In this document: piece by piece, positions 38,159-46,724 of the stretch
Layout of the letters: each line of letters opens with the position of its first letter
How positions within the stretch are numbered: the first letter of the stretch is position 1
DNA from: Hydrogenophaga crocea
GTDB lineage: Bacteria > Pseudomonadota > Gammaproteobacteria > Burkholderiales > Burkholderiaceae_C
Length of the DNA: 64,000 nucleotides
Assembly: GCF_011388215.1 (NCBI RefSeq)
Contig: NZ_CP049989.1
Coordinates: 3,410,001 to 3,474,000 of the forward strand
Reading direction: 5' to 3'
Program-made: the position numbers and the translations under genes
Notes under the pieces: model-generated
Databases searched by the model: none
What the model saw: the letters and a program-made list of their open reading frames with translations, nothing else
Told to the model about the DNA's origin: nothing

Positions 38159-39739
38159 ATGGCCAGCGCCCAACCCGCCGCCGCGGCGGCGCACACGCCC
38201 ATCGAAGGCCGCACGCGGCTGTGGGCCACGCTCGCGATCTCGGCCGCCACGTTCATGAACGTGCTCGACACGTCCATCGCCAACGTGTCGCTGCCCGCCA
38301 TCGCGGGCGACCTGGGCGTGAGCCCCAACCAGGGCACCTGGGTCATCACCAGCTTCGCGGTGGCCAACGCCATCGCGGTGCCGCTCACGGGCTGGCTCAC
38401 GCAGCGCCTGGGCCAGGTGCGGCTGATGGTGGCCAGCGTGCTGCTGTTCGTGATCGCCTCGCTGCTGTGCGGCCTGGCGCCCAACATGCCCATGCTGATC
38501 GCCTTCCGCGTGCTGCAGGGCTTCGTGGCCGGGCCCATGATCCCGCTGTCGCAGGCGCTGCTGCTGCAGAGCTACCCGCGCGAGCAGGCCGGCCGCGCCA
38601 TGGCGGCCTGGGCCATGACCACGCTGGTGGCGCCCGTGATGGGCCCGCTGCTGGGCGGCTGGATCACCGACAACATCGACTGGCCCTGGATCTTCTACAT
38701 CAACGTGCCTGTGGGCCTGCTCGCGGCCTTCTTCATCTGGCGCATCTACCACCGCCGCGAAAGCCCGGTGCGCAAGCTGCCGATCGACCGCGTGGGCCTG
38801 GCGCTGCTGGTGCTGTGGATCGCCGCGCTGCAGATGGTGCTCGACCTCGGCAAGGAGCACGACTGGTTCGCCTCGCCGCTGATCACGGGCCTGGCCGTGG
38901 TGGCCGCGGTGGGCTTTGCCTTCTTCATCGCCTGGGAGCTCACCGACGAGCACCCGGTGGTCGACCTCAAGCTCTTCCAGCGGCGCAACTTCTGGGCCGG
39001 CACGCTGGCCACCTCGGTGGCCTACGGCCTGTTCTTCGGCAACGTGGTGCTGCTGCCGCTGTGGCTGCAGCAGTACATGGGCTACACCGCCACCGACGCC
39101 GGCATGGTGACCGCGCCCGTGGGCCTGCTGGCCATCGTGCTCTCGCCCTTCGTGGGCGCCACCGTGGCCAGGGTCGATCCGCGGCGCTACGTGACCTTTG
39201 CCTTCGGCGTGTTCGCGCTGGTGATGCTGCTGCGCTCGCACTTCTCCACCCAGGCCGATTTCGCGACCATCCTGGTGCCCACCATCGTGCAGGGCGTGGC
39301 CATGGCCTTCTTCTTCGTGCCGCTGAACACGCTCACGCTCTCGGGCCTCGCGCCCGATCGCATTCCCGCGGCCGCGGGGCTGTCGAACTTCGTGCGCATC
39401 ACCTTCGGCGCCGTGGGCACCTCGGTGGCCACCACGGTGTGGGAGAGCCGCGCCACGCTGCACCATACGCAGCTGGCCGAGGCCGTGAACCTGGGCAGCC
39501 CGGCCACGCAGGCCACGCTGGCCCAGCTCATGGGCGGCGGCATGACGCAGCAGCAGGCGCTCGCCGCGATCGACCGGCTGGTGCAGCAGCAGGCCTTCAC
39601 GCTCGCGGCCACCGACATCTTCTGGCTCTCGTCCATGCTGTTCCTGGCGCTGATCCCGCTGGTGTGGCTCACGCGCGCGCCGCAGCGTCAGGGGCCGGCA
39701 TCGGCCGCCGCGGCGGAAGCCGCCGCCGGCGCGCACTGA
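38159..39739 (+). CDS. emrB: EmrB-like MFS drug efflux transporter (DHA2)
   Basis: A 526-residue 14-helix proton antiporter. Helix 1 holds NVLDTSIANVSLPAIAG, the signature of the EmrB/QacA group; motif C is seen as VAPVMGPLLGGWITD near 160. It is two bases after the emrA stop, completing the operon marR-oprM-emrA-emrB. Likely substrates are hydrophobic or uncoupler-like compounds, by analogy only. Confidence 0.95.
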   Translation: MASAQPAAAAAHTPIEGRTRLWATLAISAATFMNVLDTSIANVSLPAIAGDLGVSPNQGTWVITSFAVANAIAVPLTGWLTQRLGQVRLMVASVLLFVIASLLCGLAPNMPMLIAFRVLQGFVAGPMIPLSQALLLQSYPREQAGRAMAAWAMTTLVAPVMGPLLGGWITDNIDWPWIFYINVPVGLLAAFFIWRIYHRRESPVRKLPIDRVGLALLVLWIAALQMVLDLGKEHDWFASPLITGLAVVAAVGFAFFIAWELTDEHPVVDLKLFQRRNFWAGTLATSVAYGLFFGNVVLLPLWLQQYMGYTATDAGMVTAPVGLLAIVLSPFVGATVARVDPRRYVTFAFGVFALVMLLRSHFSTQADFATILVPTIVQGVAMAFFFVPLNTLTLSGLAPDRIPAAAGLSNFVRITFGAVGTSVATTVWESRATLHHTQLAEAVNLGSPATQATLAQLMGGGMTQQQALAAIDRLVQQQAFTLAATDIFWLSSMLFLALIPLVWLTRAPQRQGPASAAAAEAAAGAH

Positions 39740-39760
39740 GCGGGGCCGCGACAGCGTGCT

Positions 39761-40225
39761 TCAGCGCAGGGGGATCGGCGTGGCCCGGTCCACCGGCACC
39801 ACGGTCACCGAGTTCTGCGGCGAACCTTCGATCAGGCGGTCGGAGTAGGTGAGGTAGACCAGCGCGTTGCGCTTGGGATCGACCATGCGCACGATGCGCT
39901 GGCGCTTGAAGACCAGGCTGGTGCGCTCGCTGAAGATCTCTTCCTGCGGCTTGAGCGGCTTGGCGATGGCGATGGCGCCGACCTGGCGGCAGGCGATCGA
40001 GGCCTCGGCCTTGTCCTCGGCCAGGCCCAGCGCGCCCTTGATGCCGCCGGTCTTGGCGCGCGAGAGGTAGCACGTGACACCGCTCACGCCCGGGTCGTCG
40101 TAGGCCTCGACCACGATCTTGTGGTCCGGGCCGATGAACTTGAACACGGTGTCCACCGAACCGATGTCTTCGGCGTGCGCGGCAGTGGCCCACACCAGGG
40201 GCAAGGCGGTCAAAAGGCTTCGCAT
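39761..40225 (-). CDS. creA: CreA family protein
   Basis: A 154-residue exported protein: signal peptide 1-18 ([18 protein letters not shown]) followed by [27 protein letters not shown] and the conserved [16 protein letters not shown] segment with two cysteines (TCYLS and IACRQ) that could form a disulfide. CreA is a periplasmic protein of unknown function widespread in proteobacteria. AAGGAG sits 4 bases before the ATG. It is convergent with emrB. Confidence 0.92.
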   Translation of the reverse strand: MRSLLTALPLVWATAAHAEDIGSVDTVFKFIGPDHKIVVEAYDDPGVSGVTCYLSRAKTGGIKGALGLAEDKAEASIACRQVGAIAIAKPLKPQEEIFSERTSLVFKRQRIVRMVDPKRNALVYLTYSDRLIEGSPQNSVTVVPVDRATPIPLR

Positions 40226-40284
40226 ACGGCTCCTTGCGCGGTGGCGAAGCCCCGACAGTAGCAGGTGGCCGGCGGCCACCGGCC

Positions 40285-41886
40285 TCAGGCGGCGGCCACC
40301 GCGCCGTCGCTGCGCGGGTCGGCCGCGCCTTCGATCAGGCCGTCGGCGTGGCGCACCAGCGCACCCGCGTGGCCCATGGTGTCGCTGAAGGCCTCGCCCA
40401 GCACCTCCACCACGTGGCCGGCGTCGGCCAGCGCGCGCACCAGGCCGGCGTCGAAGCGGCTTTCGAGCTTGAGCGAGGTGCTGCTCGCGCCCCAGGTGCG
40501 GCCGAGCAGCCAGCGCGGCGCGCTCACCGCCTGCTGCAGGCCCTGGCCGAAGCGCGCGTAGCGCGTGAACAGCGCGGCCTGCGTCTGCGGCTGGCCTTCG
40601 CCGCCCATGGTGCCGAAGGGCATCACGCGGCCGTCGTCGAACAACGCGAGCGAGGGGTTGAGCGTGTGGAAGGGCTTGCGGCCGGGCTCGAGCGCGTTGA
40701 GCGCGGCCGGCTCGAGCGAAAAGCTGGTGCCGCGGTTCTGCCAGCAGATGCCCAGGCCATCGAGCACCGTGCCCGAGCCGAACTCCCAGTACACGCTCTG
40801 GATGAAGCTCACCGCGCGGCCTTCGCGGTCGACCACGCCCATCCAGATGGTGTCGCCGGGTCGGCTCGGTTCGGGCCAGGGCAGCGCGCGGTGGGGGTCG
40901 ATGTCGGCGGCCAGTGCGTCGAGCGCGGCGGGCGTGAGGTGGGCGCGCGGGTCGCCGGGCAGGCGCTCGGGGTCGGTCACGAGGCGGTCGCGCACGCGGA
41001 AGGCGCGCTTGGTGGCCTCGACCAGGCCATGCACGTGGGCGAAGGATTCGCCCTGGTCCACCGCCACGCCCAGGCGCTCGAACAGGCCCAGGATCATCAG
41101 CGTGGACAGGCCCTGGGTGGGCGGCGGCAGGTTGTAGACCGTGCTGTCGCCCAGCCGCACCGCGAGCGGCTCGACGAAGCGCGCGCGGTAGGCCGCCAGA
41201 TCGGCCGCCGTCACCGGGCTGCCCACGCGCTGCAGCGCAGCGCCCATGCGCGCGCCCAGTTCGCCGCGGTAGAAGTCGTCGAGGCCGTGCGTGGCCAGGT
41301 GCTGCAGGGTGTCGGCCAGCGCGGGCTGGCGCAGGCGCTCGCCGGGCCGCGGCGGCTCGCCGTTGACCAGGTAGGTGGCGGCGAAGCCGGGCGCATCGCC
41401 CAGGCCGTCGCCGAGCTTGGCGCGCGTGAGGCCGGCCTGGCTCGCGGTGACGGCCACGCCCTCGCGCGCGTGGGCGATGGCGGGCGCGAGCAGGCGCGGC
41501 AGCCCGAGCGCACCGCCCCAGCGCGACGAGACCTCGAGCGCGCGCGCCCAGCCGCCCACGGTGCCGGCCACGGTGAGCGCGGCCAGCGGGCCGCGCGCGG
41601 GGATCGCGCCCAGGCCCTGGTCGCGGTAGAAGCCCGGGGTGGCGGCCTGCGCCGCGGGCCCGCAGGCCTCGATGGCGAGCGGGGCCTGGCCGGGTTCGTG
41701 GATCAGCCAGAAGCCGTCGCCGCCGATGGCGTTCATGTGGGGGTAGACCACGGCGATGGCCGCGGCCGCGGCCACCATGGCCTCGACCGCGTTGCCGCCG
41801 TCGCGCAGCACGTCGCGTGCGGCCTGCGCGGCCAGGTGGTGCGGCGCCACGGCCATGCCGCCGTAGGCCCTGAGGGTGTGGATCAT
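40285..41886 (-). CDS. ggt: Gamma-glutamyltransferase family protein
   Basis: A 533-residue Ntn hydrolase that would cleave gamma-glutamyl bonds of glutathione or related amides. The catalytic Thr is about Thr346 in [10 protein letters not shown], where the proenzyme self-cleaves; [13 protein letters not shown] near 52 and [17 protein letters not shown] near 430 are family marks. No signal peptide is seen, so it is probably cytoplasmic, unlike the classic periplasmic enzyme. It is downstream of a TRAP transporter on the same strand, suggesting that the transporter brings in a gamma-glutamyl or amide compound. Confidence 0.9.
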   Translation of the reverse strand: MIHTLRAYGGMAVAPHHLAAQAARDVLRDGGNAVEAMVAAAAAIAVVYPHMNAIGGDGFWLIHEPGQAPLAIEACGPAAQAATPGFYRDQGLGAIPARGPLAALTVAGTVGGWARALEVSSRWGGALGLPRLLAPAIAHAREGVAVTASQAGLTRAKLGDGLGDAPGFAATYLVNGEPPRPGERLRQPALADTLQHLATHGLDDFYRGELGARMGAALQRVGSPVTAADLAAYRARFVEPLAVRLGDSTVYNLPPPTQGLSTLMILGLFERLGVAVDQGESFAHVHGLVEATKRAFRVRDRLVTDPERLPGDPRAHLTPAALDALAADIDPHRALPWPEPSRPGDTIWMGVVDREGRAVSFIQSVYWEFGSGTVLDGLGICWQNRGTSFSLEPAALNALEPGRKPFHTLNPSLALFDDGRVMPFGTMGGEGQPQTQAALFTRYARFGQGLQQAVSAPRWLLGRTWGASSTSLKLESRFDAGLVRALADAGHVVEVLGEAFSDTMGHAGALVRHADGLIEGAADPRSDGAVAAA

Positions 41887-41914
41887 GGTGAAAAAGTCTC
41901 CGGGGTGTTCGGGC

Positions 41915-43240
41915 TCACCAGCCGATCGCCTTGGGCAGCCAGAGCGCGATCTGCGGGAACAGGAACACGAGTATCAGCGTGAGCGCCTGCAAGCCGATGA
42001 AGGGCACCACGCCTTTGTAGATGTCCTTGATGTTCACCTCGGGTGGCGCCACGCCCTTGAGGTAGAACAGCGCCCAGCCGAAGGGCGGCGTGAGGAAGCT
42101 CGACTGCAGGTTGACCGTGATGAGCATGGCCAGCCACACCGGGTCCACGCCCATGCTCGTGAGGATGGGCAGGAACAGCGGCACCGCGATGTAGCTGATC
42201 TCGATCCATTCGACGAAGAAGCCCAGCACGAAGATGATGGCCATGAGGAACCAGATGGCGGTGTTCACGCCGCCGGGCAGCTGGTCGAACATGGCGGCGA
42301 TCAGGTCCTCGCCGTGCAGGCCGCGAAAGGCCAGCGCGAACACCTGCGCGGTCATCAGGATCAGCATCATCACCGCGGTGATCTTGCTGGTCTCGAGCGC
42401 CGTGTCCTTGAGCACCTTCATGTTGAAGCGGCCCGAGAACAGCGTGACCAGCACCGCGCCCACGGCGCCCATGCTCGCGGCCTCGGTGGGCGCGGCCACG
42501 CCACCCACGATGGAGCCCAGCACCGCCACCACCAGCATCACCGGCGGCACCAGCACCTTGAAAAAGCGCGTCCAAAGCTCGCGGCGCGACACCGCATCGC
42601 GCTCGGCCTGGGGTATGGCGGGCATGGTGGCCGGGCGCAGCCAGCCCATCACCACCAGGTAGGCGATGTAGACCAGCGCGAGCAGCAGGCCCGGGCCCAC
42701 GGCGGCCGCGAACAGCGTGCCGACCGAGAGCTGCATGATGTCCGAGAGCAGGATCAGGATCAGGCTGGGCGGGATGATCTGGCCCAGCGTGCCCGAGGCG
42801 CAGATGACGCCGCAGGCCACGCTCTTGTCGTAGCCGCGCCGGATCAGCGTGGGCAGGGTGAGCAGGCCCAGCGTGATGATGGTGGCGCCCACGATGCCGG
42901 TGGTGGCGCCCATGAGCACGCCGAACAGCACGATGCCGATGGCCATGCCGCCCTTGAGCCCGCCCGCGAGGTGGCCCATCACGTCGAGCAGGTCGTCGGC
43001 CAGGCGCGATTTCTCGAGCATCACGCCCATGAACACGAACAGCGGAATGGCCATCCACTGGTACCCGCCGACGATGCCGTAGAAGCGCGCGGGCAGCAGG
43101 CTGAACAGCGTCTCGCCAAAGCCCAGCCAGCCGAACACGAAGCCCGAGACCGCCAGGCTCACGGCCACCGGAATGCCCAGCATGAGCAGCACGAAGAAGC
43201 CGCCCAGCATCATCAGGGCGTAGGTGGACATCTCAAACAC
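41915..43240 (-). CDS. dctM: TRAP transporter large permease (DctM)
   Basis: A 441-residue inner-membrane subunit with about 12 helices, beginning MFEMSTYALMMLGGFFVLLML, with AIPLFVFMGVMLEKSRLADDLL and ICASGTLGQIIPPSLILIL blocks typical of DctM. It uses the sodium gradient to import a substrate delivered by the DctP protein. It overlaps the small-permease gene by eight bases. Confidence 0.95.
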   Translation of the reverse strand: MFEMSTYALMMLGGFFVLLMLGIPVAVSLAVSGFVFGWLGFGETLFSLLPARFYGIVGGYQWMAIPLFVFMGVMLEKSRLADDLLDVMGHLAGGLKGGMAIGIVLFGVLMGATTGIVGATIITLGLLTLPTLIRRGYDKSVACGVICASGTLGQIIPPSLILILLSDIMQLSVGTLFAAAVGPGLLLALVYIAYLVVMGWLRPATMPAIPQAERDAVSRRELWTRFFKVLVPPVMLVVAVLGSIVGGVAAPTEAASMGAVGAVLVTLFSGRFNMKVLKDTALETSKITAVMMLILMTAQVFALAFRGLHGEDLIAAMFDQLPGGVNTAIWFLMAIIFVLGFFVEWIEISYIAVPLFLPILTSMGVDPVWLAMLITVNLQSSFLTPPFGWALFYLKGVAPPEVNIKDIYKGVVPFIGLQALTLILVFLFPQIALWLPKAIGW

Positions 43241-43754
43241 GGCTGTCCTCCGCGCTGTCGTGGCCGGCCAGCAGGCGCACCAGGTGCGCGAGCTGCTGCA
43301 GCACCAGCAGGCCGTAGCCGACCGGGATCAGCGCCTTGATGGCCCAGCGGTAGGGCAGGCCGCCCGGGTCGGCCGAGCGCTCGTCGATGGCGTAGGACTG
43401 GCCCACGTAGGCGATGGACAGCTTGATGAAGGCCAGGCTCACCGCGATCAGCAAGAGCGCGGCGGCGACATCGACCGCGCGCTGCAGCGGCTTGGGAAAG
43501 CGCGCGTAGAACAGGTCCACGCGCACCTCGCCGCCGCGCTGCACCGCGTGGCTCATGCCCAGCAGGATCAGCGCCGCGAGCAGGTGCCATTCGAGCTCCT
43601 GCGCCCACACCGAGCCGACGCTGAACGCGTAGCGCAGCAGCACGTTGACGGCCACCAGGCCGATCATGACCAGCGCGATCCACGCGGTGAGCGAACCCAC
43701 GCGGTCGATCGCGCCCTCGACGAACCCGGCCAGCGGGCGCAAGGGCTTGAACAT
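43233..43754 (-). CDS. dctQ: TRAP transporter small permease (DctQ)
   Basis: A 173-residue membrane protein with four helices. VGSVWAQELEWHLLAALILLGMSHAVQRGGEVRVD contains the E-x-x-W-H motif of DctQ subunits. It forms the membrane complex with DctM and overlaps its gene; dctP is 19 bases upstream. Confidence 0.93.
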   Translation of the reverse strand: MFKPLRPLAGFVEGAIDRVGSLTAWIALVMIGLVAVNVLLRYAFSVGSVWAQELEWHLLAALILLGMSHAVQRGGEVRVDLFYARFPKPLQRAVDVAAALLLIAVSLAFIKLSIAYVGQSYAIDERSADPGGLPYRWAIKALIPVGYGLLVLQQLAHLVRLLAGHDSAEDSRV

Positions 43755-43773
43755 GGAAACCGCCTTTCTGCGC

Positions 43774-44859
43774 TCAGCCGCGGACCTTGATGTGGTACGC
43801 CTCTTCGCTGATCTCGCTCCAGCGGTCGTACTTGGCCTTGAAGGCGAAGTAGGAGTCGTGCACCTTCTTCACCAGCGGGTCTTTCACCGCATCGGCCAGC
43901 ACCTTGTCGGTCTCGGTGCGCAGGGCCTTGATCACGTCGTCGGGCAGCGGGCGCGCGATCACGCCCTGGTTCTTCACCAGGTCCTCCATGGCGTCGGAGT
44001 TGGCCTTCTGGCACCAGCCTTCGCTGATCACGTTGCAGGCCGCGGCGGCGTTGCTCACGATGGCCTGCAGGTCCTTGGGCAGCTTGTCCCAGGCGGCCTT
44101 GTTGATCAGCAGCTCGGACACGGTGGACGACTCGTGCCAGCCGGTGGTGTAGTAGAACTTGGCCGCCTTCTGCAGGCCCAGGCGGCGGTCCTGGAACGGG
44201 CCCACGAATTCGGCCGCGTCGATCACGCCGCGCTCGAGCGCCGGGAAGATCTCGCCGCCCGGCAGCACCTTCACGTCCACGCCCAGGTTGGCGTACACCT
44301 TGCCGGCCAGGCCGGGGATGCGCATCTTCAGGCCCTTGAAGTCGGCCACCGACTTGATCTCTTTCTTGAACCAGCCGGTCATCTGCACGCCGGTGTTGCC
44401 GCAGGGCATGGCCACCATGCCGAAGGGCGCATACACCTCGTTCCACAGGTCGATGCCGCCGCCGTCGTAGAGCCAGCCGTTCATGCCCTGGAAGTTCATG
44501 CCGAAGGGCACGGCGGTGAAGTACTGCGCGGCGAAGGTCTTGCCGGTCCAGAAGTAGCTGTTGGCGTGGTTCATCTCCACCGTGCCGGCGCGCACGGCGT
44601 CGAAGCCCTCGAAGGCCGGAATCAGCTCGCCCGCGCCGAACACCTGGATGTTCAGGCGCCCGTCGGACATCTCGCGGATGCGCTTGGCGAGGTCGGTGGC
44701 GCTGCCCGGGCCGTCCATGTAGAAGGGCGAGCCCTTGCCGTAGGCGCTGGTCATCTTCCAGTTGAAGCGCGCGCTCTGCGCGTTGGCCACGGCGGGCGTA
44801 CCGACCACGCTGGTGGCAAGGGCGGCGCGGGTGAGGAATTGGCGGCGGATCAGGCTCAT
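43774..44859 (-). CDS. dctP: TRAP transporter substrate-binding protein (DctP)
   Basis: A 361-residue periplasmic binding protein. The signal peptide 1-28 begins MSLIRRQFLTRAALA with a twin-arginine-like RRQFL, so Tat export is likely. The mature part has the TAXI/DctP layout, with FGAGELIPAFEGFDAVRAGTVEM near 75 and the conserved Arg region AGKVYANLGVDVKVLPGGEIF near 190. Relatives of this subgroup bind 2-oxo acids or amino acid-like ligands. It heads the TRAP-ggt operon. Confidence 0.93.
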   Translation of the reverse strand: MSLIRRQFLTRAALATSVVGTPAVANAQSARFNWKMTSAYGKGSPFYMDGPGSATDLAKRIREMSDGRLNIQVFGAGELIPAFEGFDAVRAGTVEMNHANSYFWTGKTFAAQYFTAVPFGMNFQGMNGWLYDGGGIDLWNEVYAPFGMVAMPCGNTGVQMTGWFKKEIKSVADFKGLKMRIPGLAGKVYANLGVDVKVLPGGEIFPALERGVIDAAEFVGPFQDRRLGLQKAAKFYYTTGWHESSTVSELLINKAAWDKLPKDLQAIVSNAAAACNVISEGWCQKANSDAMEDLVKNQGVIARPLPDDVIKALRTETDKVLADAVKDPLVKKVHDSYFAFKAKYDRWSEISEEAYHIKVRG

Positions 44860-45198
44860 GGTCAGGCTCCAGTCGGTTCGGATGGAAGGGACGGCGTGCC
44901 GTTTGTTCGGCGACGGAAGCGCCTGTTCGCAAACCCTGTGCCACGCGGTTTTCCCCGCCCGCGCGGCCGTCGATGGCGCCTCGGTGGGGCAAATCGGTAC
45001 GCATGCTTCCGGTTTTGGTGCACACCGGCGGGCGGCGGCGGCCGGCCTGGCTGCCGAATGTTCAGCGCAATCGCCTGCTGCCGCCGTTTGTCATGCAACA
45101 AGCGGCATCCCGCGCCGCGATGGCCGACGTTTGTGCGCCCCGGGCCCCGCGCGCGAACGATTGGCAAGCGGGCACAGCGCCGGTGCACCCGCGGCGCG
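44860..45198. other. Leader region of the TRAP-ggt operon
   Basis: No gene is seen in these 339 bases between the Lrp-type regulator and dctP. CGTTTGT occurs three times (44900-44906, 45085-45091, 45128-45134), and its reverse complement is at 45201-45207 just inside the regulator gene. GGTGCAC near 45017 and GTGCACC near 45183 are an inverted pair. These could be regulator sites. No strong sigma-70 pair was found. Confidence 0.45.
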
Positions 45199-45681
45199 TC
45201 ACAAACGGGCGCCGCCGCGGCGGTTCTTCACGCGCGTGAGCAGGGTCTTGCAGTCCACCGCGGTGATCTCGGGCCGGTTGAACACGTGGCGGTGCACGAA
45301 GGCCTCGAAGCTCGCGGGGCTCTCGGTGAGCACGTGCACGTGCAGGCTGCGCAGGTCGCTCATGATGTAGAGGCTCACCACCTCGGGGCAGTCGGCCAGC
45401 TCCTGCGCCACGCGCTCGATGGCCGAGGGCAGCACCACGATGTCGAGGAAAGTGGAGTTCACCTGTCCGAGCTTCTCGGGGTTGATGACGGCCGCGAACA
45501 GCTCGATCACCCCGCTGGCCTGCAGGGCCTGCACGCGGGCGCGCGCATGGGCGCGCGAGATGCCGACCTGGCGCGCCAGGTCGGCGAACGAGGCGCGGCC
45601 GTCCTTGATGAGGATGTTGAGCAGCGCGCTGTCGAGCTTGCTCAGGCCGAGGTCGGGGGCGGGGGCAGCGGGGTGGCTCAT
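45199..45681 (-). CDS. Lrp/AsnC family transcriptional regulator
   Basis: A 160-residue regulator: helix-turn-helix near 12-55 (LDSALLNILIKDGRASFADLARQVGISRAHARARV is interrupted here into its parts LLNILIKDG, FADLARQVGIS and RAHARARVQAL), then a RAM ligand-binding domain with CPEVVSLYIMSDLRSLHVHV. Such proteins sense amino acids or related small molecules and bind as octamers. Being directly upstream of the TRAP-ggt operon in the same direction, it is a likely local regulator of it. Confidence 0.9.
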   Translation of the reverse strand: MSHPAAPAPDLGLSKLDSALLNILIKDGRASFADLARQVGISRAHARARVQALQASGVIELFAAVINPEKLGQVNSTFLDIVVLPSAIERVAQELADCPEVVSLYIMSDLRSLHVHVLTESPASFEAFVHRHVFNRPEITAVDCKTLLTRVKNRRGGARL

Positions 45682-45726
45682 GGCCAGCGCCCAAGCAACC
45701 CCCAGGCCAGGCCGCGGCGCGGCCGC

Positions 45727-45915
45727 TCAGCGCTTGGCGGCCGGGCGCTTGGGCACCTTGGCGCCCGCGCGCCGCGCTTGCGACAGGCCGATGGCCACCG
45801 CCTGCTTCGGGTCGGTGACCTTCTCGCCCGAGCCGCCGGAGCGCAGCTTGCCGCGCTTCATCTCGTGCATGGCCTGCTCGACTTTCTCGGCGGCCTTGGG
45901 ACCGTACTTCGCCAT
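45727..45915 (-). CDS. Small basic protein, DUF6496 family
   Basis: A 62-residue lysine/arginine-rich protein, MAKYGPKAAEKVEQAMHEM at the start and GLSQARRAGAKVPKRPAAKR at the end, matching the DUF6496 family. The high positive charge suggests nucleic-acid binding, but no function is known. The ATG at 45915 is preceded by GGAG 6 bases upstream; a GTG at 45927 would use up that site and is rejected. Confidence 0.85.
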   Translation of the reverse strand: MAKYGPKAAEKVEQAMHEMKRGKLRSGGSGEKVTDPKQAVAIGLSQARRAGAKVPKRPAAKR

Positions 45916-45921
45916 GGTCTT

Positions 45922-45925
45922 CTCC
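45922..45925 (-). promoter_or_regulatory. Ribosome binding site deciding the DUF6496 start
   Basis: GGAG on the minus strand lies 6 bases before ATG 45915 and excludes the in-frame GTG at 45927. Confidence 0.6.
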
Positions 45926-46074
45926 ACGGATCAACAGACCCGCCCCAGGCAATCGGCGTACCGGCGCGCCGCGCCGGCCGGCCGGGGGAGGCCGCCCGCC
46001 GTGCTGCCTAGACACGGAACGGCCCGGGCGGCCCCGACGACCCACGGCATCCGGCCTCTCCAGGAGCTCGTCGC

Positions 46075-46554
46075 ATGCACCCCCTTCAAGACGCCCAGGA
46101 TGTCCAGCGCCTGCTCGAACAGGCCCGGGACCGGCTCGGCCAGATCGCCGAGGTCGACGGCACCGACGAAGCCAGCTGGTGGGTCGGGTTCCACCACGGC
46201 GGCGGCTTCGCCGTCGAGTGGTCCGGCCCCTGGGCCTGCGTGGTGTTCACGGCCGGCCTCGGCCTGCCGCCCCCGGGCGGTGAGCTGGCCGCGCTCAACC
46301 TCGCGCTGTCCTACAACGCACTGTGGCGCGAGGTGGGCCACCTGCGCATCGCGCGCGACGGCGACCAGGGCGAGCTGATGCTGATCGGCGAGCTCGGGCC
46401 CGACGACGGCGACCCCGACACCTTCAACGCCGCCCTGCTGCACTTCGAATCGCTGCAGCGCTGGTGGAGCGATGCGATGGCGCGCGCGGCGCAGCCCGCG
46501 GGCCCGGGCGCCGCCACGGGCATCGACCAGGCCTTGCTGCTCGGCCGCATCTGA
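46075..46554 (+). CDS. Probable type III secretion chaperone (CesT-like, class I)
   Basis: A 159-residue acidic protein. Its order of features fits class I secretion chaperones of the CesT/Tir type: an N-terminal helix VQRLLEQARDRLGQIAEV, two beta strands (WWVGFHHGGGFAVEW and ACVVFTAGLGLPP), a central helix ALNLALSYNALWREVG, strands LRIARDGDQGELMLIGELG, and a final helix ALLHFESLQRWWSDAM. The call rests on this order and on its place right before a candidate effector; primary sequence likeness to named chaperones is modest. AGGAG is 8 bases before the ATG. It would bind the N-terminal part of the downstream product and keep it secretion-competent. Confidence 0.6.
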   Translation: MHPLQDAQDVQRLLEQARDRLGQIAEVDGTDEASWWVGFHHGGGFAVEWSGPWACVVFTAGLGLPPPGGELAALNLALSYNALWREVGHLRIARDGDQGELMLIGELGPDDGDPDTFNAALLHFESLQRWWSDAMARAAQPAGPGAATGIDQALLLGRI

Positions 46555-46572
46555 GCCGAACGGTTTAGGGCG

Positions 46573-46600
46573 GGAACAAGGGTATTCGGGCCACCACACA
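46573..46600 (+). promoter_or_regulatory. Possible Hrp-box (HrpL/BtrS-type ECF sigma) promoter
   Basis: GGAACA (46573-46578), 15 bases, then CCACACA (46594-46600). The consensus for HrpL-type sigma factors is GGAACC, 15-17 bases, CCACnnA, so only the last base of the first box differs. It lies 124 bases before the candidate effector start. Chance occurrence is possible, since GGAAC and CCAC are short. Confidence 0.4.
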
Positions 46601-46724
46601 AACCCGTCGTTGATCGATCCGTCAACAGGCGGTCGAGGGAGGCAACGGCGTTGGGTCGGGGCCTTGGCCCGATCGTCTCGACTTCATCTGTCTGCGTTCC
46701 TGCAACCCATCACGTTCTTGCACC

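Noticed and set aside
46016..46045. A second possible Hrp box before the chaperone gene (GGAACG ... CCAC)
   Set aside because: The spacer is 20 bases and the downstream box is CCACGGC rather than CCACnnA, so it does not fit.
46555..46724. PIP box or hrpII box (paired TTCG motifs) as used by HrpX/HrpB regulators
   Set aside because: Only one TTCG is present in this gap; no second at 15-16 bases.
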